From assembly GCA_023663725.1 (NCBI GenBank), contig JAMPGX010000015.1:35285-99284 (forward strand): a stretch of 64,000 nt of DNA. Direction: 5' to 3'. The position numbers and the translations under genes are program-made. Below are positions 8,680-17,445 of the stretch, piece after piece. The notes below the pieces were generated by a model. That model was not told the origin of the DNA, ran no database searches, and was given only the letters and a program-made list of their open reading frames with translations. The first letter of the stretch is position 1, and each line of letters opens with the position of its first letter. Source of the stretch: a bacterium. GTDB taxonomy: Bacteria > Bacillota > Clostridia > Lachnospirales > Lachnospiraceae.

Positions 8680-10635
8680 ATGACAGTTAAATTTCATTTA
8701 CCAGGTCTGCGGCAGAACTTTCCTCTGAATATGCTGGTGCTCAGTCTGTTGGAGCAGAAGCCGGAGCGTTTCAGGGAGGGAATTGAGATCGCCTCTTTTT
8801 TTGGTGAATTTCCCGCTTCACTCTGGAATGGCGGCCGTCCCTCCAACTATGATCAATGTGATGAGGCGTATGTGAGAAATGTGATCAAGGCCATCAATGA
8901 CAAGGGGATTCCTGTACGCTATACCTATACCAACATGCTGCTTGGCGAGGAGGAGCTCAAGGATCCTTGGTGTAATTTCTGTATGCGAGCGGCGGATAAC
9001 GGTATGAATGAGGTAATTGTGTTCTCACCGGTTCTGGAGGAATATGTCAGGCAGACATATCCGAGCTTTAAGCTGAACAGTTCCACTTGTAAGGAAATCA
9101 GGGATATTGATGCCGTCAATCAGGAGTTGGACAAGGATTACCATCTGGTGGTGCTGGACTATAACCTGAATAACTGCTATGATAAGCTGGAGCAGATCAG
9201 GGATAAGGAGCGTTGTGAGATTCTGGTCAACGCGGTGTGCATTCCCAATTGTCCCAGGCGGGGGGAGCATTATCGTAACGTCGCGCGCAATCAGCGCATT
9301 ATGCTGGAGAATCGTGTTCTGCCGCAGGATAAGAGGCTTCCGCTGGAAGAGTGGAACTGTGAATACGGCGAGCACAACTGTCTCTATACAATTCAGCGCT
9401 ACAATACCTATGTTTCTCCGGAGTCTATCTGGGAAAAGTATGTGCCAATGGGTTTTACGAACTTTAAGATTGAGGGCAGGACAGCTAATCTCTTCTCGTT
9501 GATCGAGACCTATTGCCATTATCTGATCAGGCCTGAGTATCAGGGAGAGACGAGGATTATGTTGTTGAATAATCTGGTGGCGAGCAAGGTTATCTCACTC
9601 AGGCATCCTCGCGAGGCGTTTCCAGTGGGAGAGATGGCCATGAGGTCAGCGGCAGGAGTCGGAAGGACTGCCTCCGCTGCGAAGGTGATAGAGCAAACGG
9701 CGGAGGCTTCCAGCCGAGAGCACGGGAAGAGAGAAGTATTCTGGCATCTGCCGGGATTCTGTTATTTCAGACTGCTGAACCAGGTGGTAATCAACATGAT
9801 GAAGGATTATCCTGAGATGTTCCGAGAGGGATATCGGATTGGATCGGTCTACGGGACGTTTCCCGGTGCGATCTGGAATGGCGGTCGCACGGTGTTTGGC
9901 GTTACAGGGAAGCAGGAAATGGAGTCGATCCTGCAGGTCTATAACAAGAGGGGGATTCCCGTGCGCTTCACATGGACCAATTCTCTGTTGGAGGAAAAGC
10001 ATCTGCAGGATACATATTGCAATCTGATTATGCGGCTCGCGGATAATGGGTTGAATCAGGTGCTTGTCAATACGACGGTGCTGGAGAATTACATCAGAGA
10101 GAGTTATCCGAGCTTTCCTCTGATTTCCTCTACCACCAAACGGATAACCGATGAGGGCGCGCTTCTGGCGGAGCTGGACAAGGATTATTATCTGGTGGTG
10201 TTGGACTATGATCTCAATCATAATGAGGCGGTGCTGAAGGCGGCGGAGCCCTATGCAAACCGCGTGGAGATATTGGTCAATGAGGTCTGTCACCCCGGAT
10301 GCGCAAGAAGGTCGGAGCATTACCGTCAGGAATCCCTGATGCAGCTGGAGTATGATGTGCGCACGCCGTATCCCTGTCCTCACAATACTCGTGAGAGAAC
10401 ATTTGAAGACTGCATGGGCCAGCCGGCATTCATCTCCAATGAGGAGATAGTAAGGCTTGCGGAGAGAGGCTTTGTGAACTTTAAAATCGTTGGAAGAGGA
10501 ATGCCTCAGAGGTTTGTGGAGGACGCTTATCTGTATTATCTGGTCAAGGAGGAGCACAGAGACTTCGTCAGGAGCAGGATTGACGGACTGATGCAACAAT
10601 TCAGCGCGGCCAGGCGGAATCAGGGACGGCGTTAA
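8680..10635 (+). CDS. tandem-duplicated U32-peptidase-like protein
   Basis: A 651-residue protein made of two homologous halves (about residues 1-310 and 350-645). Both open with F-H/W-H-L-P-G and share GAIWNGGR/ASLWNGGR, KGIPVRYTYTN/RGIPVRFTWTN, LDKDYHLVVLDYNLN/LDKDYYLVVLDYDLN and FTNFKIEGR/FVNFKIVGR. Each half keeps four cysteines: Cys187, 191, 227 and 234, and Cys537, 541, 566 and 578, within N-x-V-C-x3-C-x-R-R-x-E-H-Y-R. This resembles the barrel and cysteine set of U32-family proteins, some of which bind an iron-sulfur cluster. The start at 8680 is chosen for AAGGAAAGAAGAG upstream; the 41 residues encoded before it are not conserved-looking. No signal peptide is present, so it is cytoplasmic. 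The exact family is uncertain. Confidence 0.6.
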   Translation: MTVKFHLPGLRQNFPLNMLVLSLLEQKPERFREGIEIASFFGEFPASLWNGGRPSNYDQCDEAYVRNVIKAINDKGIPVRYTYTNMLLGEEELKDPWCNFCMRAADNGMNEVIVFSPVLEEYVRQTYPSFKLNSSTCKEIRDIDAVNQELDKDYHLVVLDYNLNNCYDKLEQIRDKERCEILVNAVCIPNCPRRGEHYRNVARNQRIMLENRVLPQDKRLPLEEWNCEYGEHNCLYTIQRYNTYVSPESIWEKYVPMGFTNFKIEGRTANLFSLIETYCHYLIRPEYQGETRIMLLNNLVASKVISLRHPREAFPVGEMAMRSAAGVGRTASAAKVIEQTAEASSREHGKREVFWHLPGFCYFRLLNQVVINMMKDYPEMFREGYRIGSVYGTFPGAIWNGGRTVFGVTGKQEMESILQVYNKRGIPVRFTWTNSLLEEKHLQDTYCNLIMRLADNGLNQVLVNTTVLENYIRESYPSFPLISSTTKRITDEGALLAELDKDYYLVVLDYDLNHNEAVLKAAEPYANRVEILVNEVCHPGCARRSEHYRQESLMQLEYDVRTPYPCPHNTRERTFEDCMGQPAFISNEEIVRLAERGFVNFKIVGRGMPQRFVEDAYLYYLVKEEHRDFVRSRIDGLMQQFSAARRNQGRR

Positions 10636-10657
10636 AGCAATGTGGAGAGTGAGAGCG

Positions 10658-11770
10658 ATGGGAGAGTATAGAGCAGGCAATATTGCCAGGAAAATATGCG
10701 CGTGTGCGGCGGTGAGCATTCTGTTGTGCGGCTGTGGAAGGGGTGTCGAGGAGCCGGACAATATGGTGGTGATCGAACAGGAGGAGCCGGCGCTGTCTTA
10801 TAAGCTGGCCACAGTTGAGGTCGGCGAGGTGGTAAAGACGGAGAGAGTTCAGTGTACCTATCGGCAGATGAATGAGCAGGCGGTCAGCTTTACCATGAGC
10901 GGCAGACTGGTGGATCGGGTATATGTCGAGGAGGGCGATCATGTCAAAAAGGGCGACCTGCTGGTGGAGCTTTCCAGCGAGGAGCTGAAGCGGCAGATCG
11001 AGGATCTGGAATACCGCATTGCCAGGAACGAACTGTTGTTGAGCCACGCAGAAATGGACGAGGCATATGACATATCGGGAAAGTGGGTTGATTATCTCTA
11101 TTATTCCGGCATGTCTGATAAGGATAAAGAGAATCTGGACAATCAGATTGCGAATACACAGCGCAATTATCGATATCTGCGGGAGGACTATTCGGACGCT
11201 CTGGAGATTGACAGGAAGCAGTTGGATTCGCTCCGACAGGAGTATAGATTAAGTCGTGTCTATGCTGAAGTGGACGGCGTGATCTACAAGCTCAGAGATG
11301 GGCTCGAGGGTACTACCTCGCAGAGAGGCGAGACGATCATGAAGGTTCTGGATACCTCTGAGTGTCTGTTTCAGACAGAGATCCCGGAGCTTGCCGGCTC
11401 CTTCAGTGAGGGCGAGACGATACCGATGAGCCTGACTTACAGCCAGTCGGACGCACATTATGACCTGATGCCCTGGAATATAGAGGAGTGGGGAGATATC
11501 CAGCTGTTTGTCCTGTGCGATGTGGATGAGGACCTTGAGATAGAGGTAGGGACCACAGGGTACATCTGGGTGATTGCTGACAGTCGTGAAAATGTGCTCC
11601 GTGTGCCGGAGAAAGCGATATATGAGGCGGACGGCAAGGCTTATGTATATGTGTTGGGCGATGACGAGATGCGTGAGGTCAAGTGGGTGGAAACAGGCTT
11701 GTACGGCGATGACATGGTTGAGATTCTCAGCGGTCTCACGGAAGGGGAGAGGGTTGTTCTGAAATGGTAA
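10658..11770 (+). CDS. HlyD/MacA-like efflux adaptor lipoprotein
   Basis: About 370 residues. A basic start and hydrophobic segment end in L-C-G-C, a lipobox with an unusual Cys at -2. Then come a barrel-sandwich half (VYVEEGDHVKKGDLLVELSSEEL), a coiled coil, the returning half (EVDGVIYKL) and a beta-barrel ending in a membrane-proximal domain (VLRVPEKAIYEADGKAYVYVLG, GLTEGERVVLKW). This is the order of RND/MacA-type adaptors. The ATG at 10658 is preferred over that at 10640 because GGAGAG lies 10 bases upstream. Its end overlaps the next adaptor gene by 7 bases. It probably works with the FtsX-like permease and ATPases downstream. Confidence 0.8.
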   Translation: MGEYRAGNIARKICACAAVSILLCGCGRGVEEPDNMVVIEQEEPALSYKLATVEVGEVVKTERVQCTYRQMNEQAVSFTMSGRLVDRVYVEEGDHVKKGDLLVELSSEELKRQIEDLEYRIARNELLLSHAEMDEAYDISGKWVDYLYYSGMSDKDKENLDNQIANTQRNYRYLREDYSDALEIDRKQLDSLRQEYRLSRVYAEVDGVIYKLRDGLEGTTSQRGETIMKVLDTSECLFQTEIPELAGSFSEGETIPMSLTYSQSDAHYDLMPWNIEEWGDIQLFVLCDVDEDLEIEVGTTGYIWVIADSRENVLRVPEKAIYEADGKAYVYVLGDDEMREVKWVETGLYGDDMVEILSGLTEGERVVLKW

Positions 11771-13959
11771 AGAATATGCTGAAAAGGCTTATTCCCATAT
11801 GGTTATGTCTGTCGATGGTGTGTACTGGCTGCGGGCAGGACGCGGCATCTGCGTACGCGGAGGATGTAGAGCTCTTGGAGCCAGTGGGAATATCCTACAA
11901 TTATGAGATTGTCTCCAGGAGAGATATGTATGATGCGAAGATATATGCGGGCGTGGTGAGTCCGCATGTGGAAGAATATGAGTTGGAGCAAAATATCAGG
12001 TTCAGTGGCTTCGACGCATATCCCGGAGGGCTCGTGAGAAAGGGTGATAAGCTGCTTCATGCCAATACGGAGGAGATCGACAAGAAGATCGAGGATATGG
12101 AGAAACGCATTAAACAGATGGATGAGGAGTATCAGGAGTTTCTGGCGGAGGCCAACGAGTCCCTGATTGAACCGCGGGAGGAGAGAGACCGTTGCAAAAG
12201 TATACTGGACAATCTGGAGCGGGAGAAGCCGGAGGAGTTTATTCTGGTTCAGGTGGACGAATCCGCTGAGCCGGAGCAGCAGCCGAATCCTGAATATGCG
12301 ACATGGCAGCAGCAGTATAAACATTTTGACGGCCAGCACCGCAGGGTGGGACTTCAGGTGGATATGCTGGAGGAGGACATCAAGCAGCGCACAGAGCTGT
12401 ATGAGCTGGATCGCGCCTATAATATGTCTCAGCTGGGGCATCTGAAGGAGGAGAGAAGCAGAGGTATACTGTATGCGGGTATGGGCGGCAGGGTGGCCTC
12501 TATCAATCTTGGTCTGTTGAATAATTACTGGGCAGACGCAAAGACACCGTTGATGTCGGTGGTGGACGAGGCGAGGGTGGAGATATACAGCAATTATATC
12601 AACAGAGGGACGATCAATAAGGCGGAGGATGTCTATGTCATTGTCAACGGCAAGCGCTATGAAGTAGAATACCAGCCCATAGAGCCGGAGGAGTATAAAA
12701 AGCTTGAAGAGAAGAACGGCAGCGGCAACGTATTTTCCAATTTTACGGTTCTGGAGGGAGGAGAGGAGCTGCAGCTGGGCAGCTATGCCGTTATCGTGGT
12801 ACTCAACCAATCCAGACGGGATGTACTCACCGTACCCAAGGATGCCGTCAACAAGGATGACAGCGGTAATTATGTCTATAAGGTGGTGGACAATGAGAGT
12901 GTATACACCCCTGTCAAGACTGGGATGAAGGATGGACTCTACGTGGAGATTCTCTCTGGAATCGAGGAGGGGGATAAGGTACTGACGGAACAGAAGCAGG
13001 TGACAGGCAGCAAGTGGGGAGAGGTTACTCTGGGAAGCGTCGGCAATAAGTTCAGCGGCGATGGCTATGTCCAGTATCTCTCTGAGCAGGAGATAAAAAA
13101 TCCGGTCCAATACGGTACCTGCTATTTTGTGGAAAGCCTGGTCGATATCTCTCAGGTCGTGAAAAAGGGAGATGTGCTTGCCAGAGTCAGAGTGGTGCCG
13201 GATCAGGCGGAGCTTGATCGGAACGAGCATAAGCTCCAGCGGGAGAGGGAGCGTCTGGCGGAACTGAGGGCTATGGGAGAGGAGAAAAATAAGAAAGCCA
13301 TCGCAGCCAAGGAGGAGACAATCAAGGAGTTGGAGAAGCTGATTGCCGAGATGAAAGCTGATTTTGCTATCACAGAGATCAAGGCGCCTGCAGATGGAGT
13401 TATCACGGGCGAATATGATTATGAGACGGAGGCTCTGTTGCCGAAGGACGCCACTCTGTGCTGGCTGGCGGACAGCAATTACCGATATGTCATGGTAGAT
13501 GATCCCAATAGTCAGCTATCCTATGGAAATCGGGTGGAAATATCCTTCTATGACTCGAATACGGGCACATCATACAGCGTGCCGGGAACAGTGGTGTCTT
13601 TGAACCATATGGCGGTGAGCAAAAAGCTGTATTCCTTTAATTGGGGATACCGGATGCAGGATGTGAATGCGGTACTGATTTTGTTTGACCCGGAACACAG
13701 CGATGAGCTTCCGGATTCCGTGCTGACCAGAGAGGGATGGCGGGTTTCCCTGAGTGTGGACGCATCGTACAGGAATATGGAAAACGTATTGTTGGTGCCC
13801 AGAAAGGCGGTCACAGAGGTCATGGGCAGCACCTATGTGAAGGTCAGGGCTGAGGATGGAAGTATTCAGTATGTCAGCTTTCTTGCAGGCGGGGCTGACA
13901 GCAGTAATTATTGGGTAATAGAGGGCCTGACGGAAGGAATGGAAATATGTTTAGAATAA
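11764..13959 (+). CDS. double HlyD-like adaptor lipoprotein
   Basis: A 731-residue lipoprotein with lipobox C-T-G-C (Cys23). It holds two adaptor modules in tandem. The first has a coiled coil at about residues 98-160 rich in Glu/Lys/Arg and closes at about residue 410 with VLTVPKDAVNKDDSGNYVYKV and GIEEGDKVLTE. The second restarts with VVKKGDVLARVRVVPDQAEL, has another coiled coil at about 480-535, the returning lipoyl half IKAPADGVITGEY, and closes with VLLVPRKAVTEVMGSTYVKV and GLTEGMEICLE. The usual length for one adaptor is about 350-450 residues, so this is a duplication or fusion. It is coupled by overlap to genes on both sides. Confidence 0.8.
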   Translation: MVKNMLKRLIPIWLCLSMVCTGCGQDAASAYAEDVELLEPVGISYNYEIVSRRDMYDAKIYAGVVSPHVEEYELEQNIRFSGFDAYPGGLVRKGDKLLHANTEEIDKKIEDMEKRIKQMDEEYQEFLAEANESLIEPREERDRCKSILDNLEREKPEEFILVQVDESAEPEQQPNPEYATWQQQYKHFDGQHRRVGLQVDMLEEDIKQRTELYELDRAYNMSQLGHLKEERSRGILYAGMGGRVASINLGLLNNYWADAKTPLMSVVDEARVEIYSNYINRGTINKAEDVYVIVNGKRYEVEYQPIEPEEYKKLEEKNGSGNVFSNFTVLEGGEELQLGSYAVIVVLNQSRRDVLTVPKDAVNKDDSGNYVYKVVDNESVYTPVKTGMKDGLYVEILSGIEEGDKVLTEQKQVTGSKWGEVTLGSVGNKFSGDGYVQYLSEQEIKNPVQYGTCYFVESLVDISQVVKKGDVLARVRVVPDQAELDRNEHKLQRERERLAELRAMGEEKNKKAIAAKEETIKELEKLIAEMKADFAITEIKAPADGVITGEYDYETEALLPKDATLCWLADSNYRYVMVDDPNSQLSYGNRVEISFYDSNTGTSYSVPGTVVSLNHMAVSKKLYSFNWGYRMQDVNAVLILFDPEHSDELPDSVLTREGWRVSLSVDASYRNMENVLLVPRKAVTEVMGSTYVKVRAEDGSIQYVSFLAGGADSSNYWVIEGLTEGMEICLE

Positions 13960-16745
13960 TGCTGCAAAAATTATGGCATAAGAGGTGGATGAACCTCTGC
14001 CTGCTGCTGGGAAGCATACTGCTCATTGCGACGGTGGTCAGCTTTCCTCTGTATCAGGCGGCAGCCTATGACAGGATGCTGCAGGATGAATTTAACAGTT
14101 ATATAGCCACTCAGGGAAAATGGCCGACGATGTGTTCCCTGGTGACCGTGTCAAAAAAGGACAGGGGGGGCGTCGCCATCAAGCGCATGGAAGAGCTGAT
14201 GGCTAATATCGGCGGCGACCTGGGTGTCAATATGAAGGATACAGTGTATTATTATCTCCTCAGCGCTCAGGATGTACACTCTGTCATGAACAGGGCGGAT
14301 ATGGGCAAGCAGACCGTTCGTCTGTCGGCGCTGTCTGATCTGCCGGAGCATGCGCGTATGCTCAGCGGCGAGATGTTTTCAGAGGGCGGCATCACGGAGG
14401 ACGGCTGTATAGAGGTGGTGGTCAGCCAGGCAGGACTGGTGGGTATGAAGCTTCTGGTGGGGGAGACCATTGTTTTTGACGGTATGCGGGACGCGGAAGG
14501 CAACGAGATAAAGCTCTTTATCAAGGGTGTATTTGATGCGGAGGACCGCAATGATTTCTACTGGCAGGCCAAGCCCAACGAGATGGAAGACATCTGTCTC
14601 ATGAATATGGACCTGTTTCGCGAGATGTTCACCGGAGAGAATGCGGTGAAATACACGATCAGCTGTAGATATTTTCCGATGTTTGAGTATGAGGATATCA
14701 AGGCGGAGCAGGTGGAGGGACTTGCCCAGGCCACGGATTATCTGACACAGAAGGGGCCGTTCCGCAGCACGATTGACTATCCGGATTATCGGGATATCCT
14801 GGAGAGATATATGAATAAGTACAGCAGGATACAGGCAACGCTGGTAATTCTGCAGATTCCTGTGCTGATTATGCTGGGAGCGTTCCTGTTCATGATCTCC
14901 GGACAGATGTATGAGATGGAGCGCAATGAGATATCTGTCATCAAGAGCAGGGGAAGCTCGGGGGGACAAATCTTCCGACTGTATCTATATCAGAGCGGCT
15001 TTTTGGCTTTGGTGGGCGCCTGTCTGGGGATCCCCCTGGGAACAGTGTTCAGCCGTATACTGGGTTCGGCCCGCAGTTTTCTGGAGTTTGAGGATAGTAC
15101 TCCTCTCCAGATCGTGTTTACGACAGAGACATGGCTCTATGCGGGAGCAGCGATGCTCGCTACGCTTCTCATCATGGCGCTGCCCGCCATCAAGCACAGC
15201 CGTGTCACCATCGTAAAGCTGAAGCAGCAGAAGGCGCTGAAGAAAAAGAGCTGGTGGGAGATCATTTTTCTGGATGTCATCCTGCTCGCTATCTCTATAT
15301 ACGGATATTACAGCTTTCACAAGAGCTCGGGCATTATGGTTGAAAATGTGCTGATGGGCAAGTCTCTTGACCCGCTGCTCTATGTGAGCTCTTCTCTGTT
15401 TATCGTGGGTGCGGGGCTTCTGTATCTGAGGGTGCAGCCGTTGATCGTGCAGCTGATATATTTGATCGGCAAGCGGTTCTGGAAGCCGGCGAGCTATGCT
15501 TCCTTTATGGAGAATTTAAAGAATGGGCGGAAACAGCAGTTTATCATGCTTTTTCTGATTATGACGATCTCTCTGGGGATGTATCATGCCACGGTAGCCC
15601 GTACAATCCTGCAGAATGCCCAGGAGAACGCAGAGTATCTTGACGGTGCGGATATCATTATCAAGGAGGTCTGGCAGGGACTTGTAGATGAGAACGGCAA
15701 GAGTGCAGGCTATCTGGAACCGGACTTTAACAAGTACATAAATATGGAATGCGCGGAAAGCTATACGCGGGTGTTGAACGACGAGAGCGCTTATATTGGG
15801 GAGAGTAAGTCCGAGCGCCAGACGATCAGGCTGATGGGAATCCATACAAAGGATTTCGGAGAGATCACGCGGATGCCCCGCTATCTGACAGAGAAGCATT
15901 ATTACGAATATCTGAACAGTCTGGCAGAGGCCAGAGACGGGGTGCTGGTATCCGAAAATTTCCGTACGAAGCTGGGATATGATGTGGGCGACACAATCAC
16001 TGTGTACAACAGTCAGGGAGTGGGCACTACAGGCAAGATCGTCGACTTCTTTGCGTATTGGCCGGGATATTCGCCCACGGTGACAAGCATGAATCCCGAC
16101 GGAACCGTGGTTACGAGCGATAGTTTTCTGGCGGTGACCCACTATGATGTTCTGCGCCAGCAGTGGGGCGTAGTTCCCTACGAAGTATGGATCGGCCTCA
16201 AGGAGGGATATGATTCACAGGATGTCTACGAGTGGATTCAGCAAAATGACGTTCGTGTGAGAAAATATGTGTCTATGGAGACAGATGTGCAGAGCGCTAC
16301 GGAGGACCCTCTCCTGCAGGGAACCAACGGCGTGCTGACCATGGGCTTTGTCGTGACGATCTTGCTGTGCGCGGTGGGTTACCTGATCTACTGGATCATG
16401 TCCATTCGCTCCAGAGAGATGATGTTCGGCGTGCTGCGGGCCTGCGGTATGCACAAGAGCGAGTTATTCCATATGCTGATGAATGAGCAGATCTTTTCGG
16501 GTGTGTTCACGGTGCTTGCGGGGATCGGTATCGGCAAGCTGGCTTCAACGATGTTTGTGCCCCTGCTGCAGCAGGCTTACGCGGCGACCAATCAGGTGTT
16601 GCCGATGAAGCTGGTGGTTAATCAGGCGGATATGATCAGGCTCTATGGCGTGATTGCGGCAGTGATGGTGCTGTGTCTGCTCGTTCTGATCATACTGCTG
16701 TTTAAGCTTAATGTTGCCAAGGCTTTGAAATTGGGTGAGGAATAA
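13947..16745 (+). CDS. FtsX/MacB-like ABC transporter permease
   Basis: About 932 residues. An N-terminal helix (LCLLLGSILLIATVVSFPLYQ) is followed by a large extracytoplasmic domain, three or more helices with an FtsX-type segment (RNEISVIKSRGSSGGQIFRLYLYQ), a second extracytoplasmic domain of about 250 residues and a terminal FtsX repeat (IRSREMMFGVLRACGMHKSELFHML). This duplicated FtsX layout is that of large MacB/LolCDE-class permeases of Gram-positives. The start at 13947 follows GGAAGGA and overlaps the adaptor gene by 13 bases. The end overlaps the ATPase gene by one base (TAATG). Confidence 0.85.
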   Translation: MFRIMLQKLWHKRWMNLCLLLGSILLIATVVSFPLYQAAAYDRMLQDEFNSYIATQGKWPTMCSLVTVSKKDRGGVAIKRMEELMANIGGDLGVNMKDTVYYYLLSAQDVHSVMNRADMGKQTVRLSALSDLPEHARMLSGEMFSEGGITEDGCIEVVVSQAGLVGMKLLVGETIVFDGMRDAEGNEIKLFIKGVFDAEDRNDFYWQAKPNEMEDICLMNMDLFREMFTGENAVKYTISCRYFPMFEYEDIKAEQVEGLAQATDYLTQKGPFRSTIDYPDYRDILERYMNKYSRIQATLVILQIPVLIMLGAFLFMISGQMYEMERNEISVIKSRGSSGGQIFRLYLYQSGFLALVGACLGIPLGTVFSRILGSARSFLEFEDSTPLQIVFTTETWLYAGAAMLATLLIMALPAIKHSRVTIVKLKQQKALKKKSWWEIIFLDVILLAISIYGYYSFHKSSGIMVENVLMGKSLDPLLYVSSSLFIVGAGLLYLRVQPLIVQLIYLIGKRFWKPASYASFMENLKNGRKQQFIMLFLIMTISLGMYHATVARTILQNAQENAEYLDGADIIIKEVWQGLVDENGKSAGYLEPDFNKYINMECAESYTRVLNDESAYIGESKSERQTIRLMGIHTKDFGEITRMPRYLTEKHYYEYLNSLAEARDGVLVSENFRTKLGYDVGDTITVYNSQGVGTTGKIVDFFAYWPGYSPTVTSMNPDGTVVTSDSFLAVTHYDVLRQQWGVVPYEVWIGLKEGYDSQDVYEWIQQNDVRVRKYVSMETDVQSATEDPLLQGTNGVLTMGFVVTILLCAVGYLIYWIMSIRSREMMFGVLRACGMHKSELFHMLMNEQIFSGVFTVLAGIGIGKLASTMFVPLLQQAYAATNQVLPMKLVVNQADMIRLYGVIAAVMVLCLLVLIILLFKLNVAKALKLGEE

Positions 16746-17443
16746 TGGATAATAATCAAATGATTGAAGTGAATGGAGTGAATCGGATATTTCCCATCCC
16801 GGGTGGGGAATTCCAGGCGCTCAAAAATATCTGCACCGCGATCCCCAAGGGGAATCTCGCTATCCTGAGGGGACGTTCCGGATCGGGTAAGACGACGCTG
16901 ATGAATATCATAGGCGCGTTGGACGATCCCACATCGGGAACGGTGCGCATCGATGGCAAGGAGATCGGACGGCTCTCCGGCAAGGCCAGGGAGAAGCTTC
17001 GGAGAAAGGATATGGGCTTCGTGTTCCAGTCGGTGTCTCTGATGCCGACGATGAACGCGTTCCAGAATGTGGAGTTTTCCATGCGTCTGGCGGGAATCAA
17101 AGCTGGAAAAGAGCGCGATAAGCGGGTGGAGGAGTGCTTGAGACTGGTGGGCCTGGGCAACCGTATGAACCATATGCCGGCGGAGATGTCCGGCGGTGAG
17201 CAACAGCGTGTGGCTATCGCCAGAGCTTTTGCCCACAGACCCAAGATTATCCTGGCGGATGAGCCCACGGCAGAGCTGGACAGCGCGATGGCGGCACAGG
17301 TGACCAGGCTGTTTCAGGAGATGACCAGGAAGGAAGATATCACGATTCTGATGACGACTCATGATGTGGGTCTGATGGATGCCGGAGATATGATTATCGA
17401 GCTTGAAAGCGGTGAGCAGGTTCAGCACAGCGAGGAGGAATAG
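16745..17443 (+). CDS. ABC transporter ATP-binding protein (MacB/LolD type)
   Basis: A 232-residue ATPase with Walker A GRSGSGKTT, Q-loop VFQSVSLMPTMN, signature MSGGEQQRVAIARA, Walker B IILADEPT followed by A-E-L-D, and an H-loop MTTHD. The Glu after Walker B Asp is present, so it should be active. It pairs with the FtsX-like permease whose stop overlaps its start. A second ATPase follows after 2 bases, so the transporter may use a heterodimer. Confidence 0.9.
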   Translation: MDNNQMIEVNGVNRIFPIPGGEFQALKNICTAIPKGNLAILRGRSGSGKTTLMNIIGALDDPTSGTVRIDGKEIGRLSGKAREKLRRKDMGFVFQSVSLMPTMNAFQNVEFSMRLAGIKAGKERDKRVEECLRLVGLGNRMNHMPAEMSGGEQQRVAIARAFAHRPKIILADEPTAELDSAMAAQVTRLFQEMTRKEDITILMTTHDVGLMDAGDMIIELESGEQVQHSEEE

Positions 17444-17445
17444 AT

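Noticed and set aside
9646-10761. 371-codon antisense frame across the U32-like gene
   Set aside because: Overlaps a well-supported gene and runs into the next; composition is typical of a reversed coding strand.
11803-13230. 475-codon open frame antisense to the double adaptor gene
   Set aside because: Shadow frame: Leu/Ile/His-rich composition and no start signal; the + strand protein has clear domains.
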